Origin: Caballeronia arvi
GTDB lineage: Bacteria > Pseudomonadota > Gammaproteobacteria > Burkholderiales > Burkholderiaceae
DNA length: 64,000 nt
NCBI RefSeq assembly: GCF_001544695.2
Contig: NZ_FCOM02000021.1
Location: 53,803-117,802 of the forward strand
Reading direction: 5' to 3'
Shown here: positions 36,950 through 45,575 of the stretch, in pieces
Layout: each line of letters begins with the position of its first letter
Position numbering within the stretch: the first letter of the stretch is position 1
The notes under the pieces: model-generated
The model's input: only the letters and a program-made list of their open reading frames with translations
Database searches by the model: none
Told to the model about the DNA's origin: nothing
Made by a program: the position numbers and the translations under genes

Positions 36950-38010
36950 TCAGGAAATGATCCACGAGTTGAACCGCTCGGTGACCTTCTGACGGTTCGC
37001 TTCCCACCATTGCGGACTTGGCAGCTTCATGTCCCGGATATTGTCGGGCGCCGTGGGCAGAAGCGTCGCGCGTTCCTTGCTGATGGTCTCGAATGCCTTC
37101 TTGTTGGTCGGGCCGTAGGCGAGCGTGCGCGTGAGCAGCGCCTGGCGCTTCGCATCGGCGCAAAAGCGCACGAACTGCTTCGCGGCATCCGCGCGCGGCG
37201 TGCCTTTCGGAATGCCCCAGCCTTCGATCGAATACAGGCCCTGATTCCACACGATGGTCACCGGCGCGCCACCATCCTTGGCGGCCTGCGCCCGGCCATT
37301 CCACGTCGAGATCATGTCGACGTCGCCGCTCTGGATGGCCTGCATCGCCTGCGCGCCGGAGGTCCACCAGATGTTGATGTGCGGCTTGATCTTGTCGAGG
37401 CTCTTGAACGCACGATCCACGTCGAGCGGATAGAGCTTGTCGAGCGGCACACCGTCGGCGAGCAGCGCCTGTTCGAGTGTGTCGAGCGGACTGCGGCGCA
37501 GGCAGCGGCGGCCGGGAAATTTCTTCACGTCCCAGAAGTCCGCCCACGATTTCGGCCCGTTGTCCTTGAACTTGTCCGCGCGATAGGCGAGCACCGTCGA
37601 GTACACATCAACGCCGAGCCAGTTCGGCGTGATCGCCTCCGGCATGATGTCGGGTAGTCGCTCGCCTTCAGGCCGATCGGTTCAAGCAGGCCTTTCGCTT
37701 CGAGATACGGGATGTCGGCCGACAGCGTGAGCGTCGTCACGTCCCACACGTAGTTCTTCGTCTGCACCATCGCCGCGAATTGCGCGACCGGCTGCGATTC
37801 GCGCGCGACGCTCACCACCTTGATGCCGGTGGCCTTCTCGAACGGATCATAGAACGCTTCGCGATACGCCGTCGTATAGGGACCGCCGGGGTCCGATACC
37901 ACGATCTGCTTGTCCTGCGCGCGCGCCGCGAAGGGCATCGCGCCGGCCACGGCGAGCGCGCCCGCGCCTTGAAGAATGCGGCGCCGCGCCGGGTTGAAGT
38001 CTTGCGTCAT
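36950..38010 (-). pseudogene. Extracellular solute-binding protein (PotD-like), frameshifted
   Basis: Reading starts at the ATG at 38010 with a twin-arginine-like signal (ARRRILQGAGALAVAGA, then FAARAQ) and continues through ASDYP, close to codon 120. There the frame breaks near 37647-37657. The next frame continues the same protein as PEAITPNWLGVDVYST to the stop at 36950. The sequence reads GATGTCGGG on the plus strand where GATGTCCGGG would restore Asp-Ile-Met, so one C is missing. With that base the protein would be 353 residues, normal for the family. As written, the importer lacks an intact binding protein; an assembly or sequencing error is equally possible. It sits between the enoyl-CoA hydratase and ATPase genes. 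Confidence 0.8.
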
Positions 38011-38063
38011 GATTCAGGTCTCCCGCCTGGGGTTGGAAGAAAGCGGCTCGACTTCAGCCCGGC

Positions 38064-38825
38064 TTATTTGGCGCGTTTCTTGAAGAACTCTTCCATCATT
38101 CGAGCCGGCTCGCCCGAGTCGTATGCTTCGCGCTGAATGCGCTCGCCCGCTTCGATGCAGTCGACGAATCCCGGCTCCGTCATCTCGCGGAAACGCTGCT
38201 TGTCCAGACGCATCGCGACGGGTGGCTTCCCGGCGAGGTCGGTGGCGATTTCCAGCGCCTTCTCGAACACCTTGTCTTCGTCGACGAGGTGATGCAGCAA
38301 GCCGATCCGATAGCACTCGTCCGCCTCCATCAAGCGGCCGGTGAGCGTGAGTTCGATGGTGCGCGACATGCCGAGCATCGCGTTCATGATCCACGGGCCG
38401 GTCGTGCTGGCGATGCCCGCGTTGATTTCAGGCTGGCCCATGCGCACGCCCGCGTGACCCACGCGGATATCGCCGAGCAACGCGACCTGGAATGCCGAGC
38501 CCGCCGCCGTGCCGTTGAGCGCCATCACGAGCGGCTTCTTCAGGTTGCGCAGCGCCGCGTAGTAGCGCTGCCATTCCTTGACCCACGCGACCGCGCGCTC
38601 TCCGTCGAAATCGTGCGCCTCCGACAGGTCCTGCCCCGCCGAGAATGCGCGGTTACCCGCGCCCGTCATGATGATCGCGGCCACTTCCTCGTCGGCATTG
38701 AAGCGATCCAGCGCCGCGATGATCTTCTCGCGCATCGGCGTGGTCCACGCGTTCAGGCGCTCGGGACGATTCAGCGTGATGACCGCGACGCGGCCGTGAC
38801 TTGAAAACAGGACGTCTTCGCTCAT
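38064..38825 (-). CDS. Enoyl-CoA hydratase/isomerase family protein
   Basis: This 253-residue crotonase-fold protein has the oxyanion-hole segments NRAFSAGQDLSE and LNGTAAGSAFQVALLGDIRV, and a GQPEINAGIAST region where catalytic Glu residues commonly sit. It is the first gene of the minus-strand operon that continues with the ABC importer, acyl-CoA ligase and IclR regulator. It probably hydrates or isomerises the CoA thioester made by that ligase. Confidence 0.9.
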   Translation of the reverse strand: MSEDVLFSSHGRVAVITLNRPERLNAWTTPMREKIIAALDRFNADEEVAAIIMTGAGNRAFSAGQDLSEAHDFDGERAVAWVKEWQRYYAALRNLKKPLVMALNGTAAGSAFQVALLGDIRVGHAGVRMGQPEINAGIASTTGPWIMNAMLGMSRTIELTLTGRLMEADECYRIGLLHHLVDEDKVFEKALEIATDLAGKPPVAMRLDKQRFREMTEPGFVDCIEAGERIQREAYDSGEPARMMEEFFKKRAK

Positions 38826-38860
38826 GATTTATCGCATCGCAATAGTTAATGGTGAATTGC

Positions 38861-38889
38861 AATATAGGCGCATCAAAAATTTGGTGCAA
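38861..38889 (-). promoter_or_regulatory. Candidate sigma-70 promoter of the ABC/ligase operon
   Basis: Read on the minus strand, TTGCAC (38889-38884) is separated by exactly 17 bp from TATATT (38866-38861), about 36 bp before the enoyl-CoA hydratase start. GCAAT/ATTGC inverted repeats (38839-38843 and 38856-38860) just downstream could be a regulator site. Confidence 0.45.
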
Positions 38890-38998
38890 TAGGGTTTACG
38901 CCCTCACGGGCGCCGCTGATGCAAGGTCTGTTCGAGCGGCAAGCGCCACGCCCCGCCGCCTACAATGAAGCAAGCCAATCAGCCGGAGCCGACACGCC

Positions 38999-39745
38999 AT
39001 GCGTATTCCTTCGACCGCACGCGCCGCGATGGCCGTGTGCCTCGCGCTCCTCTTGGCCGCGCTGTCCGCTCCGGTCCACGCCGAAAAGCCGGGTGTCAGT
39101 TTCTCGACCCTGGAGCCGGGCGCCCCGTTGCCCGCGGGATGGAAGAACCTTCCGGTCGTGCATGGAAAGCCGCTGACGCAATACACGCTCGTCCGCGACG
39201 GCCAGACGACCGTCCTGCAAGCGGATGCTGACCGCTCGGCCTCCGCCCTGATGCACGAGGGCGATATCGATCTGGCTCAGACGCCTGTCGTGGCATGGCG
39301 CTGGAAAGCGGAGAAAGCCATCGACGGCGCGGACAACCGGACGGGATCGAAGGAAGATGCGCCGGCGCGACTGGTGTTCGTCTTCGACGGCGACAAGAGC
39401 AAGCTGTCGCTGTTCGACCGCACCAGCATGGAAGTGGCGAAGCGCATCGGCGGGCAGGATCTGCCTTACGCCACGCTCATGTATGTGTGGTCGACCTCGG
39501 CCGCGCCGGATACCGTCATCGCGAATCCGCATACCAAGCGCGTGCAGATGATCGTCGTCTCGGGTCAGGCTGGCGATGCAGGTCAATGGCAAAGCCTGCG
39601 CCGCAACATCGCGCAGGACTACGAGCGCGTCTTTCATGAACCGCCCGGACGTATCACGGGCTACGGTCTTCTGACCGATACCGACAATACCGGCGCCACG
39701 GCACGCGCGTGGTATGGAGACATCCGGCTGCTGCCCGGACCGTGA
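38999..39745 (+). CDS. DUF3047 exported protein
   Basis: This 248-residue protein has a clear signal peptide (hydrophobic 8-25, cleavage near VHAEKP). The rest has the DUF3047 pattern: VVAWRWKAEKAIDG, RLVFVFDGD, TLMYVWSTS, RNIAQDYERVFHEPPG and ARAWYGDIRLL. The fold is probably a secreted beta-sandwich; its role is unknown. It is a single gene transcribed away from the ABC/ligase operon and ends at a strong terminator. Confidence 0.85.
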   Translation: MRIPSTARAAMAVCLALLLAALSAPVHAEKPGVSFSTLEPGAPLPAGWKNLPVVHGKPLTQYTLVRDGQTTVLQADADRSASALMHEGDIDLAQTPVVAWRWKAEKAIDGADNRTGSKEDAPARLVFVFDGDKSKLSLFDRTSMEVAKRIGGQDLPYATLMYVWSTSAAPDTVIANPHTKRVQMIVVSGQAGDAGQWQSLRRNIAQDYERVFHEPPGRITGYGLLTDTDNTGATARAWYGDIRLLPGP

Positions 39746-39895
39746 CAGGACGGCCTTTCGTCTGACCATCGCGGGCGAAACCGGCTTGGATATCCCGCCG
39801 CATGACCTATACTCAAAGCGAGCCGCGCGGAAGCCGGCCCCTGACGCGAAAGCGGACGAGAAATCGTTTATTGGGGCGCGGTAGCGGGGCCACGG

Positions 39896-39929
39896 AAACG
39901 CCTGCGTGAAGCGCGGGCGTTTTCTTTTT
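39896..39929 (+). terminator. Rho-independent terminator
   Basis: AAACGCC-T-GCG (39896-39906) pairs with CGC-G-GGCGTTT (39912-39922) around a 5-base loop, with one T-G wobble, and is followed by TCTTTTT. It is a textbook intrinsic terminator for the DUF3047 gene, about 150 bp past its stop. Confidence 0.85.
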
Positions 39930-39934
39930 CCGCC

Positions 39935-41206
39935 CTATTTCGCCGCAAGCAGATGCGGCAGAAACTGCGGGATATGCGGAAAGAAGATGATCAGCAGCAG
40001 GTCGATCACGAGCGCGAGAATGAACGGCAGGATGGCCCGCGTCGCCTTTTCCACCGACACCCCGCCGATGGACGCCGCCGTGAACAGACAGAATCCGATC
40101 GGCGGCAAATTGATGCCGATTGCCGAATTGATCAGTACGATCACGCCGAACACGATCGGATCGATGTGCATCTGAATCACGAGCGGCAGAAACACCGGGA
40201 TCACCACCGCGATGCTCGAGATCGTTTCCAGCACGGTATGCGCCGCGATCAGGAAAAGGTTGATCAGAATGAGCAGAACGATCGCACTCGTCGTGATGGC
40301 GAGAAAGCTGTTGGCCACGTGCAGCGGAATCTGCGCTTCGATCAGATAGCGGCCGAGCACGAACGCCAGCCCGAGCAGGAACGACACGCGCGTCGTGTTC
40401 ACGGACGTCCGCACGAGAATATCCTTGAAGTGCGACAGCTTCAGCGTGCGGAAGATGAACGCGCTAACCAGGGTCACGTACGTGGCGGCGACCACGCCCG
40501 CCTCGACCGGCGTGAAGATGCCGCCGAGAATGCCGCCCAGAATGATGATCGGCGTCAGCAGCGCCCAGAACGCCTCTCGGAAGGTCTTCCACAGCCTGCC
40601 CGCATCGAACGGCTCGACGGCGCTGTAGCCGTGCCGCACGGCGGTCACGTAGTTCACGATCATGAACGACGCAACGACCAGCAGCATCGGAATGATGCCG
40701 GCGATGAACATCGTGCCGACCGAGACATTCGCGGTGTACGCATAGACCAGCATGCTCATCGATACCGGCGAAAGCAGGCCGAGCGATCCCGCCGCCGATT
40801 GCAGCGCCACCGCGAACGCACGGTCGTAGCCCTTCTTCACCATGCCGGGGATCATGACCGAACCGATCGCGGCAGTGTCGGCGGTGGCGGAGCCGGAGAG
40901 ATCGGCGAAGAACATGCTCGCGACGATCGTCACCTGCCCGATGCCGCCGCGCATGAATCCCACCAGCGCCTGCGAAAACTCGATGATGCGCTTCGACACG
41001 CCGCCCGAATCCATGATCGCGCCCGTCAGCATGAAGAACGGAATCGCGAGCAGGCCGACGTTGTTGAGATTGGAAAAGAGTTGCTGCGGAATGACGAGCA
41101 GCGGCGTGCCGTTGGCCGACAACGCCAGCGTCGCCGCGATGCCGATGCAGATGGCCACCGGAACGCCCAGACCGAGCAGCCCCGCTCCCAAAGCGATTGC
41201 CCACAT
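39935..41206 (-). CDS. TRAP transporter large permease (DctM family)
   Basis: This 423-residue protein with about 12 membrane segments has DctM signatures: the N-terminal LGLGVPVAICIG, the central SGSATADTAAIGSVMIPGM motif and GINLPPIGFCLF near the end. It moves the substrate using an ion gradient together with the small permease and periplasmic binding protein encoded just upstream. The stop lies 6 bp from the DUF3047 gene's terminator on the other strand. Confidence 0.93.
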   Translation of the reverse strand: MWAIALGAGLLGLGVPVAICIGIAATLALSANGTPLLVIPQQLFSNLNNVGLLAIPFFMLTGAIMDSGGVSKRIIEFSQALVGFMRGGIGQVTIVASMFFADLSGSATADTAAIGSVMIPGMVKKGYDRAFAVALQSAAGSLGLLSPVSMSMLVYAYTANVSVGTMFIAGIIPMLLVVASFMIVNYVTAVRHGYSAVEPFDAGRLWKTFREAFWALLTPIIILGGILGGIFTPVEAGVVAATYVTLVSAFIFRTLKLSHFKDILVRTSVNTTRVSFLLGLAFVLGRYLIEAQIPLHVANSFLAITTSAIVLLILINLFLIAAHTVLETISSIAVVIPVFLPLVIQMHIDPIVFGVIVLINSAIGINLPPIGFCLFTAASIGGVSVEKATRAILPFILALVIDLLLIIFFPHIPQFLPHLLAAK

Positions 41207-41221
41207 GATGTGATCCTTATC

Positions 41222-41809
41222 CTAGAGATGTTCGGACACGCCCTCGACCATCGCGGCGTTGGTCTGCGCCTGCGGCGCCAGATGCGAGACGACGATGCGC
41301 ACCAGCGAATGGAACACGAGCAGGCCGCCGCACACCGGAATCGAGAGATAGGGATAGATCATCGAGATCGGGATCGATGCGGCGGTCTCCGTGCCCATCA
41401 GCGCGAGCATGTCCGAACCGAACATGACGAACACCGCCCCGAGCCCGAGAATCGCGCAGTCGGTGAAGTCCTTGAGCAGCGGCGCGAACGCCGCCGGCAC
41501 GCGATCCGCGAGCACGCGCACTTCAGGATGCGCGCGCAGCTTCACGCCCGCCGCCGCGCCCAGACACGTGAGCCACACGAACAGATAAGACGCGACCTCG
41601 TCGGACCACGACAGCGAATCGTGCAGCACGAAGCGGAAGATCACGCCGAGCCCGGCCACGATCACCGCAGCGAGCAACAGGCTGCTGCACACGAACAGAT
41701 TGATCTTGAGCACGATGTCGTCGATGAACATCAAGCCGCGCGCGAGCTTTTCCATACGGGTCATCTCCGTCGCCTGCGTTGTGCCTTCCCTGTCTTTCCC
41801 GTCCATCAT
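41222..41809 (-). CDS. TRAP transporter small permease (DctQ family)
   Basis: This 195-residue protein has four predicted membrane helices and the DctQ pattern SWSDEVASYLFVWLTCLGAAAGV. Its ATG overlaps the stop of the binding-protein gene by four bases (ATGA at 41806-41809), indicating coupled translation. It ends 15 bp before the large permease gene. Confidence 0.9.
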   Translation of the reverse strand: MMDGKDREGTTQATEMTRMEKLARGLMFIDDIVLKINLFVCSSLLLAAVIVAGLGVIFRFVLHDSLSWSDEVASYLFVWLTCLGAAAGVKLRAHPEVRVLADRVPAAFAPLLKDFTDCAILGLGAVFVMFGSDMLALMGTETAASIPISMIYPYLSIPVCGGLLVFHSLVRIVVSHLAPQAQTNAAMVEGVSEHL

Positions 41810-42837
41810 TTCGATGCGACCGCCGAGGCCTGCTTGGCCGCGTTCATCTCCTGATAGAGCGCCTGGCCGTCGGGAATCTTCGCGATCAGTTCCTCACGCG
41901 CGCCCTTCGTCGCTTCGGCCCACGGCGCCGTATCGACGACCGTGACCTGAATGCCCTTCTGCTTCATGGTCGCGATGGCCGCATCGTATTCGCGCTTGTA
42001 TTCCTTGAGATCGAAATCCGCCGCGATCTTCGCCGACTCCTGGAACGCCTTCTGATCTTCGGGCGACAGCTTGCTCCACGACGCCTTGCTCATCGCGAGC
42101 ACGACCGGCAGATAGTTCACGTGCGTCACATAGAAATGCTTGGCGACATCGGAGAACTTGTCCTGCACGAACTGTTCGGGCGACGTATCCGCGCCATCGA
42201 CGAGACCTTGCGAGAGCGCCAGGAACAACTGGTTGTAGGCGAGCGGCGTCGGGTTCGCGCCGAGCGCCTTGTAGCCCGCGATATAGCCTGGGCTCTGCAT
42301 CACGCGCACCTTCAGGTCCTTCATGTCCGCGAGCGAAGTGACGGGCCGCTTGGTCGTGAAGAGATTGCGCTCGCCCACCGCGAGCCAGGTGAGCCCGACC
42401 ATGTTCACGGGCTGCATCATGTCGAGATACTTGCGCCCGACCGGACCCTGCAGCACGCGGTTCGCCTCGTCCATGTTCGAGAAAAGATACGGCATGTCGA
42501 AGATCTGCCACTGCTTGATCGTGTTGTCGATCGGCGCCTGCGCGGAAATCATGAGGTCCTGCGTGCCGGTGCGCAGCGCCTGCGTCATCTGCACTTCGCC
42601 GCCGAGTTGCGATTGCGGAAAGAGCTCGATCTTCACGTGTCCGTGCGTGCGCTGCGCGACTTCCTTCGCGAAGACCTGCGCGGTGAGCTGATAGTGATTG
42701 TCCGGTGCGAGCGTGTGACCGAGCTTCATGACGATCTCGTCCGCGAAGGCGCTCGCCGATGCGGCTACGCACATCGCGGTGACGGCCGCGCTCACCGCCA
42801 CGCGCAGCATGCGCTGCGCCTTGAAAAGCGAATTCAT
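41806..42837 (-). CDS. TRAP transporter periplasmic substrate-binding protein (DctP family)
   Basis: This 343-residue protein has a signal peptide (AVSAAVTAMCVAASASAFA) followed by the DctP fold: LGHTLAPDNHYQLTA, VKIELFPQSQLGG, LKVRVMQSPGYIAGYKALGA (containing the conserved Arg that binds a substrate carboxylate) and QGLVDGADTSPEQF. The ligand is probably an organic acid. It is the first gene of the TRAP operon and diverges from the MaoC/enoyl-CoA hydratase operon, so the two operons probably serve one substrate. Confidence 0.92.
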   Translation of the reverse strand: MNSLFKAQRMLRVAVSAAVTAMCVAASASAFADEIVMKLGHTLAPDNHYQLTAQVFAKEVAQRTHGHVKIELFPQSQLGGEVQMTQALRTGTQDLMISAQAPIDNTIKQWQIFDMPYLFSNMDEANRVLQGPVGRKYLDMMQPVNMVGLTWLAVGERNLFTTKRPVTSLADMKDLKVRVMQSPGYIAGYKALGANPTPLAYNQLFLALSQGLVDGADTSPEQFVQDKFSDVAKHFYVTHVNYLPVVLAMSKASWSKLSPEDQKAFQESAKIAADFDLKEYKREYDAAIATMKQKGIQVTVVDTAPWAEATKGAREELIAKIPDGQALYQEMNAAKQASAVASK

Positions 42838-43142
42838 GTTGTCTCCTTTGCGACATGGACACCGCCTCTCCTGTGCCCTGCTTCATGCGATGCAAGGTCC
42901 GGCGGGTTGACGCAAGTATTTGTGATCGCGGCGGCGGTGCGTTAGGACCGCGCTTCGATTTTCTTGGACTTTTTTACGCCCGCGCCGCGCGATCGCGTGC
43001 TCGCTGCAAAAAAGTCCAAAAGATCGCTCGAACCGTCCTACCGGTCGCATGGAGCCGCTCTTTAAAGTGACTTCCACACTGATGGTGCGGCACGCAATGA
43101 CGTCGCACCGTATTTACCCAACCGCTCACCACGATCTCCGAC
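42838..43142. promoter_or_regulatory. Divergent control region with a 98-bp interrupted palindrome
   Basis: This 305-bp gap holds no gene. TTGGACTTTTTT (42964-42975) is repeated as a perfect inverted copy at 43008-43019. The outer arms TAGGAC (42943-42948) and GTCCTA (43035-43040) share exactly the same centre (42991.5). Between them lies the 10-bp palindrome CGCGATCGCG (42988-42997). Nearer the MaoC gene, GGTGCG (43084-43089) and CGCACC (43104-43109) form another inverted repeat. This could be an operator set for an IclR- or AraC-type regulator, or a large hairpin in either transcript. Confidence 0.5.
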
Positions 43143-43568
43143 ATGGCCAAACGCCCTCATATGGATTGCTACGCAATCGGCGACACCGCCGATTTCGCCA
43201 AGACGGTTTCCGAGTACGACATCTATGGTTTTGCCGGCATCGTCGGCGACTTCTATGCGGTGCATCTGAACGAGGAGTATGCGAAGACCACGCGCTTCGA
43301 AAAGCGCATCGCGCAGGGATGCCTCTCGGTCGGCTTCCTCTCCACGGTGATGGGCTACATGGCCGCGAAGGCGCCGAGCCCCGGCGCGGTGTCGTATCGC
43401 TATGACATCACGTTCAACGCGCCGGTCTTCATCGGCGACACGGTCACTGCGCGTCTCACGCTCGAAGAGAAGGACGAGGAGCGCAACGTATGCGTGTTCG
43501 CCGCCGACGTGACGCGTCAGGACGGCGTCGTGGTGGCATCGGGCAAGACGTATCTGAAAGTGCTGTGA
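43143..43568 (+). CDS. MaoC-type (R)-enoyl-CoA hydratase-like protein, first copy
   Basis: This 141-residue hot-dog-fold protein has the MaoC catalytic block GIVGDFYAVHLNEEYAKTTRF (Asp/His pair in GDFYAVH), then QGCLSVGFLSTVMG and PVFIGDTVTARLTL. It probably hydrates a trans-2-enoyl-CoA. It is the first gene of the five-gene catabolic operon, 2 bp before the enoyl-CoA hydratase gene. Confidence 0.9.
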   Translation: MAKRPHMDCYAIGDTADFAKTVSEYDIYGFAGIVGDFYAVHLNEEYAKTTRFEKRIAQGCLSVGFLSTVMGYMAAKAPSPGAVSYRYDITFNAPVFIGDTVTARLTLEEKDEERNVCVFAADVTRQDGVVVASGKTYLKVL

Positions 43569-43570
43569 CC

Positions 43571-44383
43571 ATGCCGACGAATACGGTTCCCGTTCTCGCC
43601 GCGCAATACGGCGCGCTGCGCCTCCTGACGCTCAATCGCGCGGACAAGCTCAACGCGTTCACACCCGAGATGCTCGCCGCGCTCGACACCGCGCTCGACG
43701 AAGCCATCGCCGACGACGCGACGCGCGTCATCGCCATTACCGGCAGCGGATCGAAGGCGTTCGCCGCGGGCAACGACATCGAACGTCTCGCCGCGCTCGA
43801 TGGTGTCGCGGCATATCGCGACATGATGGCGGGTCAGCGCGCCGTGCTGCGCCTGCACGAATGCGCGAAGCCGACGATTGCGATGGTCAACGGCTATGCG
43901 CTCGGCGGCGGCTTCGAGCTCGCGCTCGCCTGCGACTTCCTGGTGGCGTCGGAGAATGCGAGCTTCGCCTTTCCCGAGATCACGCTCAACACGATGCCCG
44001 GCTGGGGCGGCACGCAACTGGCCGTCGCCAAGCTCGGACTCGCGTGTGCAAAACGCTTCGTGCTGAGCGGGCGGCGCTTTTCCGCGCGCGAGTGCGGGCC
44101 GGCCGGGTTCATTCACGAAGTGGTCGCGCCCGCCGATCTCTTCGATACAGTGCATGCGCTCGCGACGATGCTCGCCGCCTTCGATCCCTTCGCGGTGGAG
44201 ATGGCCAAGCGCGCATTGAATCGCGCGAGCGAACTGCCCTTGTCGGCGGGACTCGATCTCGAAGCCGCGCACTACGCGGTCAACTTTTCGAGCGAAGGCG
44301 CACGCGCGGGCTTGCGGCAATTCATGGATCGACGGCTCGCGCAACGCACGACCCGAACCGACACGGCTCCGGTATCGCCATGA
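43571..44383 (+). CDS. Enoyl-CoA hydratase/isomerase family protein, second copy
   Basis: This 270-residue crotonase-fold protein has oxyanion-hole segments SKAFAAGNDIERL and VNGYALGGGFELALACDF, and FAFPEITLNTMPGWGG, with Glu at the position typical of hydratases. The ATG at 43571 lies two bases after the MaoC stop. The stop overlaps the acyl-CoA dehydrogenase start (ATGA, 44380-44383), so these genes are translationally coupled. Confidence 0.92.
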   Translation: MPTNTVPVLAAQYGALRLLTLNRADKLNAFTPEMLAALDTALDEAIADDATRVIAITGSGSKAFAAGNDIERLAALDGVAAYRDMMAGQRAVLRLHECAKPTIAMVNGYALGGGFELALACDFLVASENASFAFPEITLNTMPGWGGTQLAVAKLGLACAKRFVLSGRRFSARECGPAGFIHEVVAPADLFDTVHALATMLAAFDPFAVEMAKRALNRASELPLSAGLDLEAAHYAVNFSSEGARAGLRQFMDRRLAQRTTRTDTAPVSP

Positions 44384-45548
44384 CAACGACGACGACGCAT
44401 ACGCTGCCGCACTGGCTCGGCGAGCAACACACGATGATCCGTGAGGCCGTTCGACGCTTCGCCGAAAAGGAAATCGCGCCGCTTTCCGAAAAGCTCTGGG
44501 AGCAGGAAGCATTTCCCTACGACCTCTGGCGCAAGGCCGGCGCGCTCGGCTTCACGGGTCTGCCCTATTCCGAGGAATGGAACGGAGGCGGCGGCGACTG
44601 GCTCTCGTTCGTCATCGTGCTTGAGGAACTCGCGCGCGTGGATTGCGCGGTCGCCAATGCGCTGATGGCGAACTCGACGGTCGCGAGCCTGCTGTCGAAC
44701 TACGGCACGCCCGCGCAGAAGGATCGCTATCTGCGGCCGATCATGACGGGCGCGCAGATCGGCTCGATAGGTTTGTCCGAGCCGGACGCGGGTTCGGATG
44801 CGGCGAACATCGGCACCCGCGCGGTGTTCGATGGCGAGCGCTGGATCATCGATGGCGCGAAGACCTTCATCAGCAATTCGGGCACGGAGATCGGCGGGCC
44901 GGTCGTCATCGCCGCGGTGACCGGCACGCGCGCCGACGGCCGCAAGGAAATCTCGAACTTCATCGTGCCGTCGGGAACGCCGGGCTATCAGACGGGGCGC
45001 AAGCTGCGCAAGATCGGCTGGCGCGCATCGATCACGCACGAACTGTTCTTCGAACGCTGCGCCATTCCCGCCGATCATCTGCTCGGCGAACGCGGCGCGG
45101 GGCTGCGGCAGACGCTCGCGCAGATCAGCACTGGGCGCATTCTCATCGGCGCGTTGGCGCTCGGCATCCTGCAAGGCTCGCTGGACCGCTCGATCGACTA
45201 CATGAAGACGCGCCGCGCATTCGGCCGCGCGATCGCGGAGTTTCAGGGCCTGCAATTCAAGATCGCCGACATGGCGACGCACGCGCACGCCGCGCGGCTG
45301 ATGCTCTACGACGCCGCCGCACGCAAGGACGCCCGCGAGCCCTTCGATGCGCAGGCCTCGCAGGCAAAGCTTTCGTGTCCGAACAGGCGATGCACGCCGC
45401 GCATCAGGCGGTGCAGATTCACGGCGGCTATGGCGTGATGGCCGAATTTCCGGTCGCGCGCGCGTTCGGCGATGCAAAGGTGCTCGAGATCGTCGAAGGC
45501 ACATCCGAAATACAACGCATGATCATCGCGCGTGCGCTGCTGGCGTGA
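44380..45548 (+). pseudogene. Acyl-CoA dehydrogenase with a single-base frameshift
   Basis: From the ATG at 44380 the protein shows the full dehydrogenase pattern: LPYSEEWNGGGGDW, IGLSEPDAGSDAANI, RKIGWRASITHELFFE, then TRRAFGRAIAEFQGLQF. At about 45370-45374 the frame breaks. The continuation FVSEQAMHAAHQ, IHGGYGVMAEFP and EIVEGTSEIQRMI is intact one frame over, to the stop at 45548. The bases read AAGCTTTCGTG, and one more T would restore the expected Ala-Lys-Leu-Phe-Val. The restored length is 389 residues, normal for the family. As written, the product loses its last quarter (about 59 residues), including the FAD-contacting GGYG region and the Glu-containing EGTSEIQ segment. It may be a genuine inactivating mutation or a sequencing error. 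Confidence 0.85.
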
Positions 45549-45575
45549 ACGCGCGCTGAGATCAAGGGGGGCTTC

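Noticed and set aside
39953..41854. Long plus-strand frame opposite the TRAP permease genes
   Set aside because: The translation is dominated by Arg, Asp, His and Gln, as expected for antisense of membrane proteins. The minus strand encodes well-formed DctM and DctQ.
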